Program-made: the position numbers and the translations under genes | Part shown: one piece after another, positions 45,049-56,829 of the stretch | How the letters are laid out: each line of letters begins with the position of its first letter | Position numbering within the stretch: the first letter of the stretch is position 1 | NCBI GenBank assembly: GCA_950295325.1 | Contig: OX485809.1 | Span: 3,660,001-3,724,000 of the forward strand | DNA length: 64,000 nt | Direction: 5' to 3' | DNA from: Polytrichum commune | Lineage: Eukaryota; Streptophyta; Polytrichopsida; Polytrichales; Polytrichaceae | Notes under the pieces: model-generated | The model's input: the letters and a program-made list of their open reading frames with translations, nothing else | What the model was told of the DNA's origin: nothing | Database searches by the model: none

Positions 45049-48000
45049 ATGGCATGTGAGTCAGGGCAAGGGTGTGGCTCTGGCGGAGAAGGAGCCTGCA
45101 ATACAGATTCATGCGGCTCCGAAACTTCTACTTGCAATCAATCCAAGCCTACCCTAAATTTTGACAATTCGCAGCCAAGGACTTGCACCAAATGCAAGGA
45201 GGAGGATGCGCCCCCAAACGAGCTCCTGTGCGCTTCGTGTCTGCACACGAGCCTCGTGTCCAAGTTCAAGACGGCAGTGAATAAAAATTCACTCGTGATG
45301 CCATTCGACAATGTTCTTCTTGCCTTTTCTGGAGGGCCAGCTTCCAGGTCCGATTATCTTGTGGTCAAACCTGGTCTTGAATCATTTTAATTTGTCGTCT
45401 TTTGATTGCACATGGTTTTGATTAATGTACCAATAAGGGCCTTAATGTCGAAAAATCAGATTCTCAATTTTAAAATGATTAGATCTTGCTAAAATTTTAT
45501 TATTTTCTTAGCAATGTTTTCCCCGTATGACTTAGCTATTGAAATTGTTTTACACCTCCTAAACCTTGATTACTCATTTTCATGAATGCTTTTCCTCTAC
45601 ACCTCATTAAGAGACATTTTGAGAGTTTGATCACTTCAGGATTAAATCAGGCTTGCAGCTTTTCACCAAAGTATACCAGCTATAATTTTAGCCAAATATT
45701 CCAAGTTTCCTATCAAACAAATGAGATTTGTCATTGTGATGAAGTTTCCAAAGTTTTTACTTCTAAACTCATTAAAAGAGGACAAAAAGTATTTTTTTGG
45801 TTTTTCTAACTCTATGGATGTGATTCTTTGATGTTGCCCTTGCAACTTCTTTGTGGTAGTTCTCAAAAGAACCTCGGAAATGTTCTTTTTACTACACAGC
45901 CTAGAGAATGCTTCACCTTGAGGCCATAAACGGTTGGGTTGGTGTGAGAGTTGAGATTCAATTCAGTGAGGTGAGGTGTGGTTGGAGATAATTTCATGTG
46001 GACTGTGGAAACCATATAACTAGTTATTGATTTAAAGTAACAAAAAATAGTCATCTTTTGGTTGCAATCTTGAAGATTGATGAGGTTATTGTTTTGAATT
46101 CATTTTTCATGGATTTTGTTATGTATTGGTATTCTTTGTGCAGAGTTGCGCTTGAGTTTCTTCGCGAAATAAGATTGAAGGCCCAGACAGACATGGATGC
46201 GTCCCGGGAGCAAGGGCAAAGTGTTTTCGGGCTTGGTGTTGTGTTTGTGGATGAGGCAGCGGCAAAAAATGTTACGAGGACGGAGGCGCAATGTATGATA
46301 GATGGAATCACTTCCATTGTTTCATCTGGCGACGAAAGGCCCTTGCCTCTCCATATTGCTGGGCTCCAAGATGTGTTCAACGATGATGATCTTTGTACTG
46401 CCACAGGTGAAAAATCAATTAAGTATTCAATTTTGTGTAGTCTTTAGGATTTACCAAGTTATGATAACATAACTGAGTATGTTTAATGTCTACCAAGGTA
46501 TGTGAGTGTTACTCGTTTGTCTTTCATGTTCTCCAACTTCTACTGATTTGATCTTCATAACGAAACTTGTGTTGCATTAGCAAACCTAAGATGAAGCATC
46601 AGCAGAAATTGGATCTCCCCTGATTTAGTTTTGGTTTTTGGGAGTGCATGCTTGTTGATTTCTTAATTGAATTTGTAGGTCCTCCCAATTGTGTTCACTA
46701 TTGAGTGTGGAGTAGTGAATGAAATTTGAAGACGTTGCCCAATCTCTTTTAAACATGTGTGTTTATGGTGTTTGTTCTTAAATCCTCACTGAATTACACA
46801 CCAATCAAATACAGGTCTCTGATTAAGAAAAGTAACTGAATAACACCCACATACCTTACCATAAGGTGCTTCCTGGTTCATCTTTTTATGCTGAACTATA
46901 ATATCCACGTGTGATTTGGATGGGTCTCAAGCAAAGCTTTAGGATTAGTTATTTATCAAAATCCGAAACTGGAAGCACTCTATGTTATCAAATTGTGCAT
47001 GAGTTCTTTATTTCTTTAGTTCTGACAACGTGATATTACACTAGCATAAAGGGTGCATTCAAAACCAAAAGTTGAAATTTTGGGTGAAACTTGCAGCCTC
47101 AGACGAGGATCATGGGTTAAGAACCCCTGAACAAAAACTCGAGGAGTTGCTGAAGAATGTGGAGGACATAACTGGGAAGGAAGACCTTGTAAGCTACTTA
47201 CGGATGCAAGTCCTTCAAAAGGTAATTTTACCATGAAAAATCTCTATTTGATGATACGCAGCAAATTCTGGTTCATTCGAGTAGACCCTAGTTTGTTGAA
47301 GCTTCTTTTAAAGTTTCACTGTGCTTGCGAAGGCTTTCACAATGAGTGGCTTTTACAATGAGTGCGTTATGTTTTCACTGACCTGAGTATGTGTTTGCTT
47401 TTATTCCACAACACAATCAACATGTGCGCTCAAGCATGGAATTCTGAATTTATTGCAGGTGGCCAAGGACTATGGATACACAAAACTTGCTTTGGGAGTT
47501 TGTACTTCACGGATTGCGGCTTGGTCTGTTGCTGCCACTGCTAAGGTGAGTGACTGCGTTTTTTTTAAATTTTAATTTAAAAAAATCAAAAAAATCTACT
47601 ATGATAGGCCAAGCAGGTGGTTTCAATTGCACTGATTATGGTATATACTTGTGGACCACAGTATTGGGGTTATTTCTACACTAAAACATTGGGGATATTA
47701 CTTTGGGTGCACACTAAAGTAGATTTGCCTAATTCGGTTGCCTATGTTCATTGGACACCTATATTTGAGTGATATGTGGTTTTGGTGCGGCTCCAAGAAT
47801 GGATACCAAAAAGACATGCATTTAGAAGAGATTGGACTACAACCTCAAAGAAAAAAAAATTCATTCTTGCCTTAATAGTCAACCTAATTGGGGGACCTCT
47901 ATGACCATTTTCATGCGTGATGCTGTACACTAGTGTTGGTCTGGTATTGTCTTTTTTTGATACTATTTGGGTACTATTTGTATCTATAATGAGGATTTCA

Positions 48001-50645
48001 CATTTTTTTTTATATTAGTAGGGTGAGAATATTCAACAATATTGTTGTTTTTGATACTATTTGGGTCCATATATATTACCATGCAAGAACCTTCAAACCT
48101 AGGTAAGATTGCGCTAGTATCAATATGGTGGAGAATGGATTATAACTTGGGTATACAAAGATTCTCTCACCTTGACATACCCACCAAATATCAATAATTT
48201 GATTGGTATTACAATTTTGATGCCCACAGGTAGGTTCTTTATGCCATTATTGATGTTGATTATTAATACCATGCATTCACCTATATACCTGTTCCAACAT
48301 TGGTTTTGATTCCACAGGGACAAGGATTTTCATTTCCAGCTGACATAAATTACATGGACGCAAGGTGGCTAGTTCCAGTTGTTCTCCCTCTCCGTGACTG
48401 TCTTGCGCGGGAGCTTCTTTCACACTGTCAACTATCCAAGTGAGTGGTTTCTGCTAATTCTATTTAAATAGTTTTCAAAAGTAAGATTGTTAGAAATGAA
48501 AGAAATAGGAATTTTACTGTGAAGCCATTGCCCGTCTTTGCTGGGTTTTTGCTTTGACCAGTATTCTCACTAAAGTTTTTGCTCGGATTGCATGTTCCAG
48601 GTTAAAAACAATTTCCACCAGGAGTGCTTCACGTTCTGGTGATACTGCTCAAAGCATCAACTCTTTATCAGAAACATTTGTCTCCTTGCTACAGGTAAGG
48701 AACGTACTTATTTAGTTTCATCAAGGTAGATGTGCCTAATTTGGATACTTATCTTAATCAGACACCTATATTTGAGTGGTATGTGATTAAGTGTGTCCCA
48801 AAAATGGATACCAAAAAGATGTGTTTAAATAAGATTTGACTATGTGCTCAAAATATGATGAGCATTTTAAGCTCAATTGTCAACATAATTGGGGGGCCTA
48901 TATGATCAATAATGAGCAGAAGAATCTTCACTTTGCTAGTGCATAAGATATTCAAATGAGCTCCAAAAATCATGAGGAAAGTGGCTATGGCCTTGATTTC
49001 GATTTCTAACCATCTCATAGTAATCGCGTGTTTCATAACCCTTAGAAGTGGGCTAGTTGGAAAAAGTAACCATTTAAGACCCATCTACCTTACATCTGAA
49101 GTGATTATCACATCCACTGTATTAGCTTTGCCACAAATGAAAGTTGTGGACAAGGATGGGTAAGGTAAGTGGGTTGAATTTGGTCACTTATCTTTATTGG
49201 ATGCCTATATTTGAGTGGTGTGTGGTTTGGTGCAGAATAGACACCAAAAAGACGTGTTTTAGAGAGATTAGAGTATGTGCTCAAAATTTGTTAGCTAGTC
49301 TAGGCTCAATAATCAACACAATGGTGGGGACCTATATCATCTTTTAAGAAGAAAGAGATTTCTCACTTTTAAATATTGAATAAGATATATCTACGAGCTC
49401 CAAGAGTCATGAGGAAAACGGCTGTGGCCTTGGTTTGGATTTGCAAATCGTCTTGTACTAACTGTGTGTTTAATCTTGTGTTGCAATTTTACTTTTTGGC
49501 TACAGGAGCAAAATCCATCACGTGAATACACAATCACACGGACAATGGGAAAGCTGAAACCTTTCATATTCAACATTCCTCCACTTAGTCCCATTGAGGT
49601 TGCATTGCGAAGGCGGGAGAAATCCCGAAATGGCAACGAAAGTCCAAAAATTGTTGACAATGAAAGGGTGGCCCCCATTCCCGACCTTTTGTGTCCTATC
49701 TGCAGAGGCCCATTAGATGCCCGCGACTTTACCATTGAAGATAGAAACAATGATAATCAAGAAAATGAAGAGAGAATTGAAGGACAATTATTAATCTCCA
49801 ATGTGAGGGATGGTGATGTGGCACCTCTCTCCCTGGAGGCTTTTAAAACCATTTGTTGCCCTAGTTGTCGATTTCAAATCTTTTCGAAGAAGCGGTCAAA
49901 GGCTGAGAACATGTATGGTACCCTACCAACAGCAATTAGGGAGCGCGGGATGGCAAACTTGACTAGTCGGCGGAGTTGGATGAGGTAATCTCAAATTTGT
50001 GCATCCCAATTTTTTTACATAACACCTAACTGTCTAAGTGGGCCAATCCAGGCAATTCTATGCACAAAAATGCGTAATTGAGCTACATAATTTCATTTTT
50101 CGCCATCTAAATTCAACTTGTTCATCAAGAGAACTTTTCGAATTGGTTGATATTTAATGTTTATAAAACCTGGGATAAAACTGCAGACCTTGGTTGTATG
50201 CAAATACATAATTGGTATTTTCATCATCGGTGTCACACATAAGTATATATTCATATTCTCCTTGACATAAAATAATGTGCTAAATATAATGAAAACCCAT
50301 CAAAAAATATGATTTTAAGACTTGGTGAGGCTCATAGAAATTGTATATATAGGTCGTACATTGCGCCCCTTGGTCAATTTGGAAATGTCCACCTGCCCAA
50401 GGTTATGAGATGTGGTTATTAGACGATTTGTTTTCATGTTTGTGCATCTTCCTACTATAGTCCTATTTTTCATTTGTTATCATCTGTATCAAGAAAATCA
50501 TTTTGTGGTTTCTGGTGGAGTTACTGTCTAGGATTTTCTTGACACTCAAAACAGTTTCTGAAGTACAAAATTACTCAACTAAGTTTGATTGCAATTGATT
50601 TCTTGCAGGTCTCAAATCCAAGGATACATCCTTTCTGATGACTAA
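45049..50645 (+). CDS. CTU2: Cytoplasmic tRNA 2-thiolation protein 2 (CTU2/NCS2)
   Basis: Eight exons join in phase: 45049-45347, 46144-46406, 47097-47221, 47459-47545, 48318-48439, 48601-48694, 49506-49984, 50609-50645 (TAA); 501 residues, slightly longer than the ~460 of Arabidopsis CTU2. With CTU1 it forms the cytosolic complex that thiolates wobble U34 of Lys, Glu and Gln tRNAs, using sulfur from URM1. Evidence: N-terminal Cys pairs C46-x2-C49 and C61-x2-C64; PP-loop-like DNVLLAFSGGPASR (87-100); VFGLGVVFVDE; LALGVCTSRIA; DARWLVPVVLPLRDC; FVSLLQEQNPSREYTITRT; and C-terminal Cys motifs LCPICRGPL and ICCPSCRFQI. ATG 45049 is the first in frame. Introns carry MITEs: A copy 5, B copies 8-10 and D copy 4. 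Confidence 0.95.
46495..46857 (-). mobile_element. MITE family A, copy 5
   Basis: Complete: left AAGGTATGTGAGTGTTACTC, right ACACCCACATACCTT, with a possible 3-bp duplication ACC at both flanks. Intron 2 of CTU2. Confidence 0.75.
47715..47915 (+). mobile_element. MITE family B, copy 8 (3' truncated)
   Basis: AAAGTAGATTTGCCTAATTC through ATGGATACCAAAAAGACATG to about GACCTCTATGACCATTT, where it is cut off just before family D copy 4. CTU2 intron 4. Confidence 0.65.
47930..48307 (+). mobile_element. MITE family D, copy 4
   Basis: Left ACTAGTGTTGGTCTGGTATT and right TGTTCCAACATTGGTT form the inverted termini of family D. The right end is 10 bp from the start of CTU2 exon 5 at 48318. Confidence 0.7.
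48723..49091 (+). mobile_element. MITE family B, copy 9
   Basis: Complete: left AAGGTAGATGTGCCTAATTT, right TTTAAGACCCATCTACCTT. Best reference for the family in this window. CTU2 intron 6. Confidence 0.8.
49162..49475 (+). mobile_element. MITE family B, copy 10 (3' truncated)
   Basis: AAGGTAAGTGGGTTGAATTT then the B interior to about GTGTGTTTAATCTT, where similarity stops 30 bp before CTU2 exon 7. Tandem with copy 9, separated by about 70 bp. Confidence 0.7.
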
Positions 50646-51149
50646 GGTCCTAGAGGGCTGGATTTTCGGCAAGAGTTTGACGATCTTATTTCTTTTGTGT
50701 ATTGAGGTAATGAGATCAGTACATGAAGACAGAGTCTATGTTTTGACTATGCTATCTCCATAATGATGAAATTACATTTCTGGTCAATACCTCATGATCT
50801 GAAGAAACTTTAGACTCTCTTCAGAGGCGGAGTTCAGAGAAAATGAGGTTAATTTTCAATGGAGGTAGTCCCCAAGTGTTAAAAACCTACATCATTATAC
50901 CACATGCCACTTGTCATACTTAAAGCCCATTGTTTAAATGTGGAAGAACTTTGAGAGCTCATTGCATTCAAATTGCTCAAGTGGAAAATACTTAGCTTGT
51001 TGCAAAGATCTTTGGAAGCTTACGTCTTCAGTAGAATTACTTGTCATGTACATAATTCTACAGGAGAGGATGATGAAAAACATGTTAATTACTATTGATG
51101 AATCAACCCCCCACAAGTTACTCATAGTGGCCATTGTATGACAGATTTA

Positions 51150-52410
51150 CTGGACCCCACACGTAATCCACATACACAAAGTATGAGCACACTTAGGCAT
51201 TATCGGAAATGAAATAGTTGACACTCTTGCCAATGAGGGGACTTTTAAAAATAAACCAACCAATATACCACACATACATACAACTCACCGTACCCCTTGA
51301 CAGCTAGACAATTGCCCAACTACCACACATGATGGAGCCATACGCAACCTATGCACAATCATAACAAAAGAGCATGGAACCCGGGAAATTGCAATAGCCA
51401 AAAATGAATTCCCATATTTCGACAAATGGCTATCCAATGACCAAATAAACCAAAAACTCTCCAATCATTTTTGGAAAAATGAACATGCAACAGACGCACA
51501 AATCTCCCAAACATTAAAATTTAATTATGCTCAATACATGGGTAACCACATGATACATATTGTGTGGCCATTTCCCAAAACCCCAACTGCACATTATACC
51601 ATAAAAATGATAGAGACACATGGCCACACCTCCTTTTAGCATGTGAAAACCCATACCTAAAAGGCCTAAGAATTGCACGACACAACAAAGTGATACACCT
51701 TATCACTCAAACACTCCAAGCCAATAAAAACACCAGGTTCTTTACACTAGCCAACACAGGGAAAATTAATAATAAAACACCCGACCAAACAATCCCAGAC
51801 TGGTTACTTAAATGCACATGCCCACAAACACAATGCAGGTGTCATGCCAAACTTAGACCACATATCCTATGCATAATCGGATTCCCAAACCAAACACAAA
51901 AAACTATGACACCCTCCCCCACATGCATAATCCAACTCATAGAATTCACATACTGCCATGACAGATTCCCTGACAAGCCCTCATGCACAAACGTACCAAA
52001 TATGATTCACTAATTAACACCATACAAAACAATGGGTGGAAGACCAAACCCCTCATTACCATCACGCCAGAAGTTAGAGGAGCCATACATGAACACTCTA
52101 TAGATAAGCTGAGCAAATTAAAAATCCCTAAAACCAACATCAACCCCTAATGAAAAACCTACACCAAAACGCCATCAAGTATCTCACACACCCAATCCTC
52201 AACAAAAGAAAACTAGACAACAAACAAACACATGTCCCCCCACCCTAAAGAAAAAGGGAAAACTATTAAACCATTAGAACCCACCTCCTAAAGGATGTAA
52301 AACTCCTTATGTTGCATCATGGAACATTGTGATCAGCACAAGGCCAACAGGTTCACATTCATGCCGGTACCTTGATACATGTGTATTATTTTATTATATT
52401 TCATTTTATT
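51150..52410 (+). mobile_element. LINE retrotransposon, 3' fragment (RNase H end, zinc-knuckle-like tail, 3' UTR)
   Basis: About 51190-51240 reads AHLGIIGNEIVDTLANEG, the C-terminal motif of an RNase H domain. After further degraded coding sequence, 51564-52013 is open and contains DTWPHLLLACENPYLKG followed by RIARHNKVIHLI, with Cys/His spacing typical of the C-terminal domain of plant LINE polyproteins. The element ends with CACATTCATGCCGGTACC and an AT-rich tail, shared with 11.35 kb. The frame changes between the parts, so it is dead. It lies between the convergent ends of CTU2 and the dioxygenase gene. Confidence 0.8.
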
Positions 52411-52555
52411 GTAAGAAAGTAGGAGACACAAGAGGGAGAGAGATGGTGAACGGACGTAGCATGTCAGGGTAAAAAACTTTGATGTTCCTTTTTCCTTTGG
52501 TTTTCTGTAAGAAAATAGGTGAGGCTTATAGTCAGGTTTTATGATTATTGAATGC

Positions 52556-55500
52556 CTACGTTTCCGTTTTCTTTTCAGCTGGATCCACCCGGAGTCTGTC
52601 GATATTGTATGAGTTGATCTCGTTTTGGACAATCAAGAAGAAGTAGTCCTCATATTTAATCGATCGAAACGCGGGCGGCTTGGCTTCGGTGCAAAGTTGG
52701 GCAGCTGGCTGAACCAACACGTTCCTCCACGGGAGAAGAAAATTGGCGATGCTGATGCGGTCGACTGGACCGACTACAGCTCGATGGATCAAGCTCTTGA
52801 ATCGATCGTTGCTTGCGCTCTGATCGAACATGCACACAAAACAAACCACGTATGAATATCTTTCGGTGGAGTCAGTCTTGATGATGTAAGTTTACACATA
52901 CTTTGAACAAGGTTAATTATGCTCTCTTGAGGTGGTCTGCTGCAATGCCCGGGAAGTTTTTGGGCGTGGTCGGTCAAGATCGTAGTGATTCTAAATTCAA
53001 CTGGCTACATGTTGACATCTTCCGGTTTTGCTTTATTCATTTGAGGTATATTCTATAGATTCCTCTAAAATGATGGGTAATTCTCCTGAAGTCTCCAACT
53101 TCAACCAGTTATTTTTCTAACTCAGCTGGTTCATCTGTAACTAACTGCCGGTTCTCCCTGAGCAGTGGTCTGCTGCAATGGGGCTCATTATCCCAACGCA
53201 ATTTCATCAGCCCATTGATTCAAAACCTTTTCTACAATTTGTTGAACCATTCGATCGTGTTTTCTTAAAATGAAGGTCGGATGCGTTTGAATTTGTGGAA
53301 CTCGCCCAAAGAAACTTTGGGTGGTGGGCATAATCTCACCCAGTGAAACATAAATTTTTAGTGACCGTGCCCCTCCCAGCCCATTACGGCTCCTACTGAA
53401 TCATTGTGGCGAACTAGATTTCGTAATGGGAGAGGCATGTTCCCTAGGGTAGAGGACAAAATGAGACACATTTGTGGTGCATCATCGGTTGAGGTGAATG
53501 TGCCTAGTTTGGTTATTTCTCTTTATCCAACGACATTTATATTTGAGTGATGTGTGATTAGGTGTGATTCGAAGAATGGACACCAAAAGACACGTGTTCG
53601 AAAGAGAATTGACTACATTCTGAAAAGTTGCTAGCGATTCTTAGCTCAATAGTGCGCATAATTGGGGAAGGGGGAAGCCCTACTTCATCGTTTTATGACT
53701 CCAGAACTTTCTAAAATTGAAAAGATTTCATAAATTGGTGTTGAAATCTCATATCACAGTCACGGATTGTTGAGAATCATGGCAAACAACAAAAAGTAAC
53801 CATCTAAGACATCATGGTTACCTTAATTATATCTGGTGCAAAATCAGCCGTGCGACATTGCTACCAAATTGTGCCCCATAAATACATCAATTTGTTGCAC
53901 AATCAACTACCATGATTTACGTCAATTCAACAGAGCGACATAATTTTTCACCAGAAAAATAACTTGCCTGCAAACAATCGCCAATGTTGACGACGAAGGC
54001 ATGAGGGATGGGGGGAACCGGCACCCAGGTCGAAGATCCGTTATTCAACACTTCGAGCCCGCTCACATCCCCTTGCTGCAGAATCGTGAAAATCGAGCCG
54101 TCCGTGTGCTCCGAAGCCCCAATCGCGAGCTCCGGCTGTGGGCACGCGGGGTAGTAGTTCAAAATTGACCGCAAAGTCGTGGCCTCTCTTGGAAATTCTT
54201 TGTCGAAAAGGTCCGCCGGCTGCCCCAATCCCTCCGATAGCAAGGCCAAGATTTTCCGGGCGAGCTCGTGAACGGCAATTCCATACGTTTCAATCACTTC
54301 TCTGCAAATGAACACTTGTAAGTCATTCTAATCTATCGGCTTCTTAGGGTGGGACCTTCACGTTTTGTTATGACTTGTTGTAATTTTTCCCATGAATTAA
54401 CGATGATGTTTGATATTTATCCGAGAAGGAGCAACATGCTTGGAAATGCAATGGATTTATTTTACTCTTTTTGAGACAAATTGAGAATTTTCATTTCAAC
54501 ATGCTTGAGCGTTGATTGATACCCTGGGTGCTGGAAGTAGAGATGTTTTACACGTGACCTTCAAATGGTGTCCTTAACCGCTAATTAGAAGCAATTTAGG
54601 TTACTAAACTAGCTTCAATGATTTTGACAAGTATTCTTGTTGGGACCACTCTAGCAATTCCAGCACGAGATGACAAGTAAACGTTTACGAGAGAAGGGGA
54701 CATTCTAAGAGCAAGCTTGGTCATCATCCACAAATCCCTACGTTTTTTTTTGGTCACCTCTAAACATATATATACTAAATTTTCTTAGACCTCAAAATGT
54801 TTGGTGAATTCAATATAGGTGCTTGAATTATAGCACCAGATTTCACATTCTTGAGCTTGGTAGATCTAGAGGCACCTATCTTGCACCTATTTTGTTAAAG
54901 CTATCATGAATCTTGGTTCCATATGCTCCTCAACTTTGGAGAAATCCATAAGATATTCACTGTGGGCCGTCCAGGTAATGCAATTTTTTTTTTAAAATAT
55001 AAAATTGATGCGATTCCATTTGTATTTGAATTTCACATGTGTAACTTGATTCCATCTTTATTCAATATCTTCATAATTGATAAGCCTGGTTTGATGAAAG
55101 AGTTTGAGTCAAATTATGCTTACTGAAATCCCGGCGGTTTTGTGTATTTAAGGTCGTATGGTTCGCCCACGTCTATGTTATAGGTGCAAGTAAACACACG
55201 ATCAACCCAGTCTTTGGTCGCTCCAGGCTTCTCGAAGTAGCGGCCATATCCCAAACCCCCTACCTTTCGTATTTTGAATTCCTCTTTCTCCGTCGAAGGT
55301 AGTGCAAAAAATCTCTTGGTCATATCCATGACCGCGTCCATGAGAGCATCTGGCACACCATGATTCACCACCTGCAATTAATCAAATCCAAAGCAATTTG
55401 CAGGGGGCTGTTAAGAAACTGAAACATAATTCTGTTGCAAATTCCTTCATTAAAACCCCTATAAACCCCACATAAAATCATAACTAGTACATAGCGTTCC

Positions 55501-56607
55501 AATGGGGATATTTGCAACACATGCAGAAGCCGCAGACATCATTTACTTCTCAACCCTTTCCACCCCTGCATGCAAACAGAATCAACTAAGGTGACAAAGA
55601 ACAAATTATCCTTGCATGTTGATATGTAATCCAAGAAATAGTTGCATCTTCTTATGCAATTTTCACTCCTAGAAATCTTCGAAAACCATCGGTCATGGGC
55701 ATTGTGCTTCACCTAGTAGTCTTCAAAGCTATGGGTACAAGGGTGGATCAAACTGTTAGAAAGAGGCCAGCACCTATTAATTGAAACAATATCTTGTGGT
55801 AAAGTGTTGGCAACTATTGTTGTTCTTATTATTGTTGGTATTCATGTCAATGAACTTATTTCTAGAAGAATGTTTTGCTTTTCTAAATACTCCGACAATC
55901 CAGTGCAAAATGTCACAAGTTCGTTCACATTATGTTTCTATAAGGTCCAATTATGTAGTACACAATATGTGGTACTTTTGGGAAGTGTTCAGCATCCCAA
56001 TATCAATTATTTTCTTTCCACTTGTGGCGCATGCTCGCGGGAAGTGTTTGAATTTGAACCGAGAGCAACTACATCGACATTAGTACCTCTTTGCATGTCA
56101 AAATGCATCTGACCCTCGATGAACCTCAACATTACTATCTCCAAGCATGCACCGAAAACTTGTAAACAACAAACTCCGGACCAAAAGTTCATGTTGATTC
56201 CAGTTAGAGCAAAAGTAAGGAACTCTTAAGCTGATCTATGTGTTCAGTTTCAATACCTGCAGAAAACCCCACTCGGAAGCTCGAATGACGTCGGCCAGCA
56301 ATTTCGGCTTGTCATCCTCCAGCAACGCCATGTCGATCACCGGTATTTGCACATGGTTTACGCCTCCATCAACAATCTCCTTCTGCCCCCAAGAATGATT
56401 AACGCGCTGCTGTGCGGGTCTGATGAAATCCGACGGAACGAGAGTTAAATCCCCGTTTTCGACCATGTATTGCACCATGTCCTCCGGTTTCCTGTCGAGA
56501 ACAACACTCTGATCCACCACCACCACCTCCCCATTCTTAACGCTCGCAGAAGAGCCCAATTTTGTGACTACTGTGGATTTGTCATCCGCGGCTTGCATTC
56601 TCACCAT
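52556..56607 (-). CDS. 2-oxoglutarate/Fe(II)-dependent dioxygenase, plant DOXC type
   Basis: Four exons join in phase (transcription order): 56607-56257, 55371-55124, 54301-53968, 52819-52556 (TAG); 398 residues. Soluble oxygenase using 2-oxoglutarate and O2; the DOXC class acts on flavonoids, hormones and other specialised metabolites, and the substrate here is unknown. N-terminal DIOX_N block VQIPVIDMALL and VVNHGVPDALMDAVM; Fe ligands His265 and Asp267 (SEHTDGSIFTILQQ) and His323 (KSLIHRAVV); 2-oxoglutarate ligands Arg332 and Ser334 (DRISIANF). All catalytic residues are present. The first ATG (56607) is used. Intron 3 has a GC donor (CAG/GCAAGT) and holds MITE B copy 11. A 34-42 base (GA)n tract and a TATA-like sequence lie upstream. 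Confidence 0.92.
53491..53824 (+). mobile_element. MITE family B, copy 11
   Basis: GAGGTGAATGTGCCTAGTTT at the left, interior AGTGATGTGTGATTAGGTG, right CATGGTTACCTTA. About 140 bp from the GC donor of dioxygenase exon 3, within intron 3. Confidence 0.65.
55985..56220 (+). mobile_element. Foldback family E, single-arm copy
   Basis: Shares ATTTTCTTTCCACTTGTGGC, GACCCTCGATGAACCTC and CCAAGCATGCACCGAAAACT with the copies at 3.7 and 36.3 kb. It ends about 37 bp from the exon 1 donor of the dioxygenase gene. Confidence 0.55.
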
Positions 56608-56715
56608 GATGGATAGATGATGTAATTTCAAAACTGAAATCGAGCAGAAGAACGAGGAGTCACTCCTGCAAGTGCAACAATCTCTGGCTCCTTGAACAAA
56701 GGCCCTCGCTCGCTC

Positions 56716-56717
<2 letters not shown>

Positions 56718-56757
<40 letters not shown>
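56718..56757 (-). repeat. (GA)n tract in dioxygenase 5' leader/promoter
   Basis: About 18 perfect CT units on the plus strand, 110 bases upstream of the start codon; GA/CT tracts are common in plant 5' leaders. Confidence 0.85.
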
Positions 56758-56759
<2 letters not shown>

Positions 56760-56809
56760 TTCTAGTTCTTGATTTAAACCAAGTGTTAGCTCTAGGACCA
56801 TGAACCCTC

Positions 56810-56818
56810 ATTTTATAC
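56810..56818 (-). promoter_or_regulatory. Candidate TATA box of the dioxygenase gene
   Basis: Minus strand reads GTGTATAAAATGAGGG, about 205 bases before the ATG. A start site ~30 bases downstream would give a leader of ~170 bases containing the (GA)n tract. Confidence 0.45.
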
Positions 56819-56829
56819 ACCTTGCAAAT

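Noticed and set aside
52625-52855. Plus-strand frame with protein-like composition (VVLIFNRSKRGRLGFGAKLG)
   Set aside because: It is antisense to the last exon of the dioxygenase gene, whose RFKSLIHRAVV and RISIANF motifs settle the strand; it also lacks an ATG at its start.
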